Below, in pieces: positions 1-4,868 of a DNA stretch of 6,420 bases (positions within the stretch are counted from its first letter, which is position 1; each line of letters begins with the position of its first letter). The translations under genes and the position numbers were made by a program. The DNA is from Phycisphaerales bacterium (lineage in GTDB: Bacteria > Planctomycetota > Phycisphaerae > Tepidisphaerales > Tepidisphaeraceae). The stretch covers positions 1-6,420 of the forward strand of contig JAQGHJ010000843.1 of the NCBI GenBank assembly GCA_028288905.1, read 5' to 3'. The notes below the pieces were generated by a model. The model made no database searches. It was not told the DNA's origin and saw only the letters and a list, made by a program, of their open reading frames with translations.

Positions 1-66
1 TGCCCGCACCACAGTGCCGCTACATCTCAAATGGGAACCGCTCTAGCGCCGCTGCCGGTCGACATG

Positions 67-732
67 TCACCCCCGCCGGGCGACCTTCATCGGGTCCGGC
101 TTGGCGGCCTGTTGGAACGCCGCCTCCCTCGCCCGACACCCGCGGCAGGCCCAGCACGGCTCGGCCCCCGGCTCGGTGCAGCTCCAGGTCCGGTCGAACG
201 GGGCCGACACCGTCGCCCCCAGGTCCACCACCTGCCACGGGTCGAGGTCCAGCAGCGGGGCGAGCACCTCCATGTCGGTCTGCCCGCACGCGGTCTGCAA
301 AAGGTCCTGCCACACCTGCACGTACTCGGTCGCCCGGGCCAGCTCGTCGGCCCGGTCCCCGACGCGGGCCCCGACGTACACGGCGGCGGCCGCGTAGTGG
401 GCGGCGTACCGGGCGGCGACCGCGACGTGCGGCAGCAGCTCGATCAGCCGGGGCGTGACCGGGGTGGGGGCCCGGGGGTCGACCGCCGCCGCGCCGGCCG
501 GGGGCTCGCCCGCCCCGCCGACGCCGGCGAGAAACCCGGCCGGCACCGCGTGCTCGCGGAACGGCTTGAAGTGCGCGACCTGCTGCTCGAACGCCGCCCG
601 GGCCCGGGCGGCGGCATCCCCGCCCGTCTCCAGGTGGACGAGCACGAGCCGGTGCCGCTGGGTGGCGACCGCGGTCAGGACGGCCGCGTTCAGCCCGCCG
701 TTGTTCAGGACGATCGCGAGGTCTTTGGCCAT
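67..732 (-). CDS. QueC-like protein (7-cyano-7-deazaguanine synthase family) with degenerate ATP loop
   Basis: The predicted protein has 221 residues. The C-terminal part matches QueC: 'TWSC' at 182-185 begins a zinc-type cluster C185-x7-C193-x2-C196-x2-C199, and the preceding stretch (about 157-180) resembles the QueC segment leading into it. The N-terminus 'AIVLNNGGLNAAV' sits where QueC has its pyrophosphatase loop SGGxDS, but reads NGGLNA, so both serines and the aspartate are replaced. The usual YGQRH and GYPDCR motifs are also not visible. True QueC makes preQ0 from carboxy-deazaguanine with ATP and ammonia in the queuosine pathway; related QueC-like proteins occur in defence systems. 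No other queuosine or defence gene is in this window. The ATG at 732 was chosen because family similarity begins there; the frame is open further upstream to 912, but that part looks like non-coding sequence. No clear ribosome binding site precedes it. Family membership is fairly sure; enzymatic activity is doubtful. Confidence 0.78.
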   Translation of the reverse strand: MAKDLAIVLNNGGLNAAVLTAVATQRHRLVLVHLETGGDAAARARAAFEQQVAHFKPFREHAVPAGFLAGVGGAGEPPAGAAAVDPRAPTPVTPRLIELLPHVAVAARYAAHYAAAAVYVGARVGDRADELARATEYVQVWQDLLQTACGQTDMEVLAPLLDLDPWQVVDLGATVSAPFDRTWSCTEPGAEPCWACRGCRAREAAFQQAAKPDPMKVARRG

Positions 733-816
733 GGCGGGCGGCGCGGGTCGGGGGTGAGAAGTCGTGGGCGGGGACGTGAGAGATCCCCACAGGGCGGAAC
801 CCCCTGCGCCCGCGCC

Positions 817-845
817 ATCTAACGGGGTCCGCCGGAGGTTGGCAA
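817..845 (-). promoter_or_regulatory. Candidate promoter of the QueC-like gene
   Basis: Read on the minus strand, TTGCCA (845-840) is one base from the TTGACA consensus and is followed after exactly 17 bases by TTAGAT (822-817), a weak -10 with three of six consensus bases. Transcription would start about 80 bases before the ATG at 732. Spacing is ideal but the -10 is poor, so this is only a candidate. Confidence 0.3.
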
Positions 846-1097
846 GGTGTCGGGCGAGTCGGCCAACCGTCCCGAGGGTAATGCGGAGGCCTTTGCAATT
901 CAGAGCGTTCACGGCAGCGAGCCGGTTGACACCGGATTCCAGTGTCGCGGGTTTGCAACGGCGCCGTGGTGGGAACGACTTACGAAGGATCGGCTCGGCC
1001 GCGCGAGGATCACGTAAACGTTTGCCGGAGGGGACCCGATAGCAAGAACGGAGACGCGGCGGCGGGCCGCGCCTCGGACCGGCCTCGAAGCCCTACC

Positions 1098-1102
1098 GGA
1101 GA
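1098..1102 (+). promoter_or_regulatory. Ribosome binding site supporting the GTG start of the HD-GYP gene
   Basis: GGAGA lies five bases before the GTG at 1108. It supports this non-ATG start; the only later in-frame ATGs, at residues 138 and 200, would remove the HD motif or most of the domain. Confidence 0.5.
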
Positions 1103-1107
1103 CCCAC

Positions 1108-1839
1108 GTGCAGGACGACGCGCCTCGGGTGATCCGGATCCGCCCGGTCGGCCGCCCCGTCGGCCTGACCGGGCCGGCGGCGCGGGCCGACTGGGCGGCG
1201 GCCGCCGGGGAGGGCGGGGACGCCGACGCCGAGACGATCGGGCACGTCGAGCGGGTGTGCGCGTACGCCGAGGTACTCGCCCGGCGACTCGTCGGGCACC
1301 GGCGGTTCCGCGGGACGGTGACGGAGGCGTTCGTCCGCCGGCTCGGCGTGGCGGCCGCCCTGCACGACGCCGGCAAGGCCGCCCTGCCGCCCGCCCTGCT
1401 CCGCAAGCCGGCCCGGCTGACGCCGGCGGAGATCGTCATCATCCGCCGGCACCCCACCCTCGGGGCGGCGGCGGTCGAGCGGCTGCTGGCAGGACACCCT
1501 GACGCCGCCCTGCGTGCGATGGCCGCCGAGGTCGCCCTCACCCACCACGAGCGGTGGGACGGGGACGGGTACCCCCACGGATTGGTCGGGGACGCGATCC
1601 CGATCAGCGGGCGGATCGTCGCCGTGGCCGACGTGTACGACGCCCTGACCAGCGCCCGGGCGTACAAGCCCGCCCTCCCGCACGCCGCCGCCCGGGCCGA
1701 GATCATGGCCGGCCGCGGCACCCACTTCGACCCGGCCGTCGTCGACGCGTTCGCCGCGGCCGAGCCGGCGATCCTCGGGATTGCAGCCGCGGCGGTTGCG
1801 TCTATCACTGGCCGAGACGCGGTTCGGATCGCGGCGTGA
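1108..1839 (+). CDS. Stand-alone HD-GYP domain phosphodiesterase (cyclic di-GMP type)
   Basis: The 243-residue protein is almost entirely one HD-GYP domain (about 40-220). Signatures in order: ETIGHVERV (42-50), HDAGK (86-90, usually HDIGK), HPTLG (115-119), HHERWDGDGYPHGL (146-159), ADVYDALTSARAYKPA (174-189) and GTHFDP (204-209). All expected metal ligands are present: E42, H46, H86, D87, H115, H146, H147 and D175, together with K90. The retained E42 is the residue associated with trinuclear metal centres in characterised HD-GYP proteins. The GYP motif itself is intact (154-156). The family hydrolyses cyclic di-GMP, some members cGAMP. No receiver, PAS, GAF or membrane segment is present; about 40 Gly/Ala/Pro/Arg-rich residues precede the domain and no signal peptide is seen, so a cytoplasmic enzyme without its own sensor is inferred. 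Translation starts at GTG. It is convergent with the Crp-family gene, with repeat element A between them. Confidence 0.93.
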   Translation: MQDDAPRVIRIRPVGRPVGLTGPAARADWAAAAGEGGDADAETIGHVERVCAYAEVLARRLVGHRRFRGTVTEAFVRRLGVAAALHDAGKAALPPALLRKPARLTPAEIVIIRRHPTLGAAAVERLLAGHPDAALRAMAAEVALTHHERWDGDGYPHGLVGDAIPISGRIVAVADVYDALTSARAYKPALPHAAARAEIMAGRGTHFDPAVVDAFAAAEPAILGIAAAAVASITGRDAVRIAA

Positions 1840-1845
1840 GCTGAG

Positions 1846-1878
1846 CCGGGGCCGGGGCCGGGGCCGGGGCCGGGGCCG
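1846..1878 (+). repeat. CCGGGG hexanucleotide tandem repeat, 5.5 copies
   Basis: Five perfect CCGGGG units plus CCG follow the HD-GYP stop codon (1837-1839) after six bases. On the plus strand, hence in the HD-GYP transcript, this gives five consecutive G4 runs separated by CC, enough for an intramolecular G-quadruplex, or alternatively a CCGG-based hairpin. It may affect termination or 3' end stability, and is prone to slippage. No T tract follows. Confidence 0.9.
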
Positions 1879-1898
1879 ACAAGATTCACTGCATTTCT

Positions 1899-2101
1899 AC
1901 GGATGTCATCCTGAGCGGAGCGAAGTACCCCTCGTCCACCGCGCGGCCACGTCAGCGGTTCCGGGGTGGCGGAATGTGAAAGGGTGGTCGAACGCCGAGC
2001 ACCTGCGGAGGGCCACCCATTCACAATCCACGCTCCACATGCTGCCAATCGAGTTGCGCGGTGGACGAGGGGTCCTTCGCTCCGCTCAGGATGACATCCG
2101 T
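1899..2101. repeat. Palindromic repeat element A (203 bases, nested inverted repeats)
   Basis: Outer arms 1899-1944 and 2056-2101 are 46-base inverted repeats matching at 45 positions; they begin ACGGATGTCATCCTGAGCG and end CGTCCACCGCGC. Inside lie 26-base spacers (1945-1970 and 2030-2055) that pair poorly, then inner arms 1971-1987 and 2013-2029 (15 of 17 match, reading GGAATGTGAAAGGGTGG) and a 25-base loop (1988-2012). The element could extrude as a cruciform or fold as RNA. It resembles a miniature inverted-repeat element or a large REP-like sequence: the arms translate to the CHPERSEG and LRSAQDD strings familiar as spurious peptides from intergenic repeats in many bacterial genomes. No transposase gene and no flanking target duplication are visible. 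A second copy is at 4420-4620. Confidence 0.92.
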
Positions 2102-2162
2102 GTGGGAGCCGGACGAGAATAATCAATCGGCTGCCGTCTACCGGCTCCCAACCTCCGACCCC

Positions 2163-2942
2163 TCACTCCACCACTTCCTTCGCCTCCCGCGGCCCGCTCT
2201 GGGCGCGGTAGAAGTCCTCGAGCGCGCCGGGGCTGAACGACAGCCGGTTCCGGCCGGTGCGGAGCAGGTTCCGCTGGCGGAGCTGGGTGAGGGCGAGGCT
2301 GACCGTCTCCCTCGCCGCCCCGATCGCCTGGGCGAGCTGCTGGTGGGTGATCCGGAGCTCGACGCCGGGCTGGCCCTCCGGCCCGGGTTGGGGCGTGGCG
2401 GCGGACGTCGTGCTGAACTGGAGCAGCGTTCGGACGAGCCGGCGGTTCGTGTCGTCGAACACGAGGGTGGCGGCCTCGCCGTACGACGCCTGGAGCTTCG
2501 ACCCGAGCGACCGGATCAGCGCCGTGGCGACCGCCGGGTGGGCGGGCAGGGCGGCGAGCAGCCGGTCGGCCGGCACCTCGCTGACGGCCGCGGCGGTGAC
2601 GGCGACGGCCCGGGTGCCGTACGTCGGGGCGTCGCCGCCGGCGTCCGGGTCGGCCGTAAGGGCGGGGGCCCCGAACCAGTCGCCGGGGCCGAGGATCTCT
2701 AGCAACCGAACCGCCCGCTCGCCGGCCCCGGGGGTCAGGAGCAGGACACGGACCTGCCCGGCGTGCAGCAGGTAGACGCTCCGGGCCGGGGCGTCGGGCT
2801 CGTACACGGCGGCGGCGGCGGGGACCTCGAACCGGCGGGCCGCCAACCCGGCGGCGGCGATCAGCTCGGCCGCCCGGGACCGGGCCGGCCGCGACTCGCC
2901 TCCGGCGCCTGCGGCGTCGTCACGAGGGTCGACTTCGGGCAT
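2163..2942 (-). CDS. Crp/Fnr-family transcriptional regulator
   Basis: The 259-residue protein has an N-terminal extension of about 27 residues, a cyclic-nucleotide-binding-like beta-roll (about 28-125; VYEPDAPARSVYLLHAGQVRV at 47-67 in part, then LGPGDWFGAPAL at 84-95), a dimer helix (about 135-165) and a winged helix-turn-helix (about 165-240). The recognition region ITHQQLAQAIGAARETVSLA (198-217) fits the Crp family, with RETVS at 211-215. There is no cysteine anywhere, so an FNR-type iron-sulphur cluster is excluded. The phosphate-binding cassette typical of cAMP receptors (GE...RS/RT) is not clear: GDWF replaces GE and a Gly/Asp/Ala-rich segment (about 97-110) lies where the cassette would close, so the ligand is unknown. 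The ATG at 2942 is preceded after four bases by GGAAG (2951-2947). The gene lies downstream of the uridylyltransferase gene on the same strand, but a 364-base gap and a candidate promoter suggest separate transcription. Targets cannot be told from sequence. Confidence 0.9.
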   Translation of the reverse strand: MPEVDPRDDAAGAGGESRPARSRAAELIAAAGLAARRFEVPAAAAVYEPDAPARSVYLLHAGQVRVLLLTPGAGERAVRLLEILGPGDWFGAPALTADPDAGGDAPTYGTRAVAVTAAAVSEVPADRLLAALPAHPAVATALIRSLGSKLQASYGEAATLVFDDTNRRLVRTLLQFSTTSAATPQPGPEGQPGVELRITHQQLAQAIGAARETVSLALTQLRQRNLLRTGRNRLSFSPGALEDFYRAQSGPREAKEVVE

Positions 2943-3014
2943 ACAACTTCCACACTTCCCTTCCCTGGTTCCCGGCGGGGGAGTGCCGCGCCCGGCGGGC
3001 GACGCGACGGGCTC

Positions 3015-3043
3015 ACTATAGCCCATCCGCCGGACCGGAAAAA
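3015..3043 (-). promoter_or_regulatory. Candidate promoter of the Crp-family gene
   Basis: On the minus strand TATAGT (3020-3015) is a good -10 box (five of six consensus bases). Seventeen bases upstream is TTTTTC (3043-3038), a poor -35. Transcription from here would give a leader of roughly 65 bases before the ATG at 2942. A regulator-dependent promoter could explain the weak -35. Confidence 0.4.
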
Positions 3044-3205
3044 AGCGCCCGGCCCCCCGCCGGCGAGATTTGTTGAGCCCGCCGGCATTAGGAGAGCCCC
3101 GGAATTTACGGGTGCAAACGAACTTGTGGCCGGAAATGGGCGTCGGCAGGCGGATTGTGGTCGAAATTGTTGGACGGTGCCGTCTGGGGGGCCGGACCGC
3201 CAACT

Positions 3206-3233
3206 GGTGCCCGCCGCGGGCCGGGCGGGCACC
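3206..3233 (-). terminator. Perfect 10-base-pair hairpin downstream of the uridylyltransferase gene
   Basis: GGTGCCCGCC (3206-3215) and GGCGGGCACC (3224-3233) form a perfect 10-base stem with an eight-base loop, about 75 bases past the stop codon. On the minus strand a T6 tract lies just before rather than after the hairpin, so it is not a textbook intrinsic terminator. It could be a U-less terminator, an mRNA 3' stabiliser or a regulatory site. Confidence 0.35.
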
Positions 3234-3306
3234 GGGCGAAAAAAGTTGCCTATCGCCTGTCGCGGGCGCGTCTCCCGGGACCGCGCGGCACCCCGCCGCG
3301 CCCGCG

Positions 3307-4263
3307 TTAGGACCGGACCTGGGTCGCCAGGATCCGCGCGAGCGCCTCGCACATCTCGGTCCGGTGCACCCCGTTCAGCGCCAGCGCCAGCTGCGTCTCC
3401 ATCAGCCCGTACGGGATGCCGGTGTCGTACCGCTGACCGCGGCAGACGACGGCCCAGTACTTGTCCGTCGGCTGCCGCAGCAACTCCTGGGCGGCCGTCA
3501 GCTGGAACTCGCCCTTGTCCCGCAGGTCGTGGCGGATCAGGTGGTCGAGCGCGTCGAAGATCCCGGGCCCGAACACGTGCATGCCGAAGTGGGCGAGGTA
3601 GTTCCCGGCCGGCAGCCCCGGGGTGACGAGGTCGGCCCGGGCGGCGTCGATCGGGGGCTTCTCCCGGATCAACTCCGCCCGGTAGATGCCGCGGTCGGCG
3701 TCGATCGGCGCCCCCTTGATCACGCCGAACAGGTGCAGCAGCCGCTCGACGGTTGGCTGGACGGCCGTCGCCGCGTCGAGCATGTACTGCTCGAACACGC
3801 GGATGAGCTGGCGGGCGCACCGTTCCTTCGTGTCGCTGACGTAGACGTGGTCGCCGAGCAGCAGCAGGAACGGGTCGGCCCCGACGAAGTCGCGGGCTTG
3901 GAAGACCGCGTGCCCGAACCCCTCCGGGGACGCCTGCTCGGCGAAGTGCAGCCGCTCGCCGAACGCCCCGAGCTTCTCGCTCTCGAGCAGGGCCCAGTCC
4001 TTGCCGCGGAACGACCGGCTGTCGGCGTCGGTCAGCCGGCGGAAGTAGTCGCGGTAGAGCGGCTCTTCGCCCGGCTGGGTGACGATGCAGATCTCCTCGA
4101 TCCCGGCGTCGAGGCACTCCTCGCCGATGATCTGGATGACCGGCTTGGTCAGCCCGTCCCGATCGACGAGCGGGAACATCTCCTTCTGCACCGCGGTCGA
4201 CGCCGGGTACTGCCGGGTGCCGCGGCCGGCGGCGGTGATGACGGCCTTTCGCACTTTCGCCAT
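3307..4263 (-). CDS. galU: UTP-glucose-1-phosphate uridylyltransferase (GalU-type)
   Basis: The 318-residue protein belongs to the bacterial GalU group of sugar nucleotidyltransferases, which make UDP-glucose from UTP and glucose-1-phosphate for envelope and capsule polysaccharides. Signatures: the nucleotide-binding loop AAGRGTRQYP (11-20) followed by KEMFPLVD (27-34); the metal-site region LLLLGDHVY (133-141); IREKP (199-203) with K202 at the place of the sugar-phosphate-binding lysine; GNYLAHFGMHVF (220-231); and RGQRYDTGIPYG (275-286), the C-terminal GalU motif with the second metal aspartate D280. Differences from common GalU are AAGRGTRQYP in place of AAGLGTRFLP and GDH for GDD. Length is slightly above the usual 290-300. 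The ATG at 4263 begins the family similarity; the frame stays open into element B but that extension is not protein-like. No Shine-Dalgarno site is seen. A related specificity (another hexose-1-phosphate or nucleotide) cannot be excluded. It is divergent from the propeller gene at 4869. Confidence 0.88.
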   Translation of the reverse strand: MAKVRKAVITAAGRGTRQYPASTAVQKEMFPLVDRDGLTKPVIQIIGEECLDAGIEEICIVTQPGEEPLYRDYFRRLTDADSRSFRGKDWALLESEKLGAFGERLHFAEQASPEGFGHAVFQARDFVGADPFLLLLGDHVYVSDTKERCARQLIRVFEQYMLDAATAVQPTVERLLHLFGVIKGAPIDADRGIYRAELIREKPPIDAARADLVTPGLPAGNYLAHFGMHVFGPGIFDALDHLIRHDLRDKGEFQLTAAQELLRQPTDKYWAVVCRGQRYDTGIPYGLMETQLALALNGVHRTEMCEALARILATQVRS

Positions 4264-4868
4264 GCGGGCGAGGGTAAAGTCGCGGGCGGCCGGAGGGAAG
4301 GTGGGTGCTGGGGAAACGTAAGCCGGTGGGCGGCCGTCGCGGACTTGGCAGCGACAGCGCGAACGGTGGGGGAGAACGGTACCGGGGTCGAGGCGGCGGT
4401 GGGCTGCCGGCCCCCCCCCACGGATGTCAACCTGAGCGTAGCGAAGGACCTCTCGTCCACCGCGCAGCCGGGGCAGCGGTGCGAAGGTCGTGGAATGTGA
4501 AAGGGTGGCCCGCCGCCGGTGCTCGCAGAAGCCACCCATTCACAATCCACGGTCCCAAAAGTACAAGCCCGGCCGCGCGGTGGACGAGGGGTCCTTCGCT
4601 TCGCTCAGGATGACATCCGTGGGGGGGGGGCGGCGTAAGGGGGCTGGCAGCCCGCCTCCGCCACCGGGCCGGGAGTGTTGTGAGAACGGCCAAGCGTCCT
4701 GCGAAGTGCGCCTAAGCTCGCTCAGGGTCGCGACCCCGCCCCACGCCCCGAATTCGCTCCCCCCGCCCCACCCCGGCGGTTACACTGATCGGTCGCGTGC
4801 CGCCGCCGACGTGCCCGGCGGCACCGCCAGCTCCCCCGCTTTCGTTCCAGCCCCGAGGGTGACCCGAC
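4264..4868. other. Divergent intergenic region holding element B
   Basis: These 605 bases separate the start codons of the uridylyltransferase gene (minus) and the propeller gene (plus). No gene was recognised. Element B occupies 4420-4620, with the extended palindrome at 4406-4634. The left part (4264-4405) should contain the minus-strand promoter but no consensus pair stands out. In the right part (4635-4868), TACACT (4781-4786) is a possible -10 box for the plus-strand gene, but it lacks a recognisable -35. The rest of 4635-4868 is C/G-rich and otherwise featureless. Confidence 0.6.
4420..4620. repeat. Palindromic repeat element B (201 bases, nested inverted repeats)
   Basis: Second copy of the element at 1899-2101 with identical architecture. 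Outer arms are 4420-4465 and 4575-4620 (43 of 46 match), spacers 4466-4491 and 4549-4574 (26 bases each), inner arms 4492-4508 and 4532-4548 (15 of 17 match) and a 23-base loop (4509-4531). The inner arms are identical to those of copy A, including both A-A mismatches, whereas the spacers have diverged (about 28 of 52 positions shared). The palindrome extends outward through C9 (4411-4419) and G10 (4621-4630) to 4406 and 4634 with one further mismatch. It lies between divergent genes, unlike copy A between convergent ones, so a fixed terminator role is unlikely. No target duplication or transposase is visible. Confidence 0.92.

Larger units (their letters stand above)
733..1107. other. Divergent intergenic region between the QueC-like and HD-GYP genes
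   Basis: No convincing gene lies in these 375 bases. It must hold the promoters of both flanking genes. A perfect TTGACA (926-931, plus strand) could be a -35 box for the HD-GYP gene, but no good -10 box lies 16-19 bases downstream. GACAC (928-932) also pairs with GTGTC (941-945), so the site overlaps a small 5-base inverted repeat. A 7-base perfect inverted repeat, GGTTGGC (837-843) and GCCAACC (862-868) with an 18-base gap, overlaps the candidate -35 of the minus-strand gene and could be an operator or hairpin. Confidence 0.6.
1840..2162. other. Convergent intergenic region holding the hexanucleotide repeat and element A
   Basis: These 323 bases separate the 3' ends of the HD-GYP and Crp-family genes. 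They hold the CCGGGG array (1846-1878), a short AT-richer stretch (1879-1898), palindromic element A (1899-2101) and about 60 bases with no recognisable feature (2102-2162). No classical hairpin plus T-tract terminator was seen for either gene; the palindrome could serve both as a transcription stop, but this is inference. Confidence 0.6.
2943..3306. other. Intergenic region upstream of the Crp-family gene
   Basis: These 364 bases between two minus-strand genes contain no convincing coding frame. They are locally less GC-rich around 3060-3180, as expected of a regulatory region. Held here are a candidate promoter (3015-3043), a perfect 10-base hairpin (3206-3233), and a smaller hairpin just past the uridylyltransferase stop (CGCGGC 3284-3289 with GCCGCG 3295-3300, five-base loop). 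A run of six A (3239-3244, T on the minus strand) lies between the two hairpins. Confidence 0.6.

Noticed and set aside
31..822. A 263-codon plus-strand open frame opposite the QueC-like gene
   Set aside because: Low-complexity Arg/Gly/Pro translation with no recognisable domain; the minus-strand frame carries the zinc motif.
926..931. Full promoter for the HD-GYP gene based on a perfect TTGACA
   Set aside because: No acceptable -10 box lies at 16-19 bases, so it is only noted as an isolated -35-like site.
1899..2101. CRISPR array or insertion sequence
   Set aside because: There are no regularly spaced direct repeats with unique spacers, no transposase frame, and no target-site duplication at either copy.
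909..2126. A 405-codon open frame on the minus strand opposite the HD-GYP gene
   Set aside because: It runs through palindrome A and the CCGGGG array (a Gly-Pro repeat) and is antisense to a gene with all HD-GYP motifs.
4264..4539. N-terminal extension of the uridylyltransferase into element B
   Set aside because: Family similarity starts exactly at the ATG at 4263, and the extension is repeat-derived.
4305..4693. Small open frames containing CHPERSEG or LRSAQDD-like peptides over element B
   Set aside because: These are translations of the palindrome arms, occurring on both strands and in both copies; this is a repeat, not a gene.
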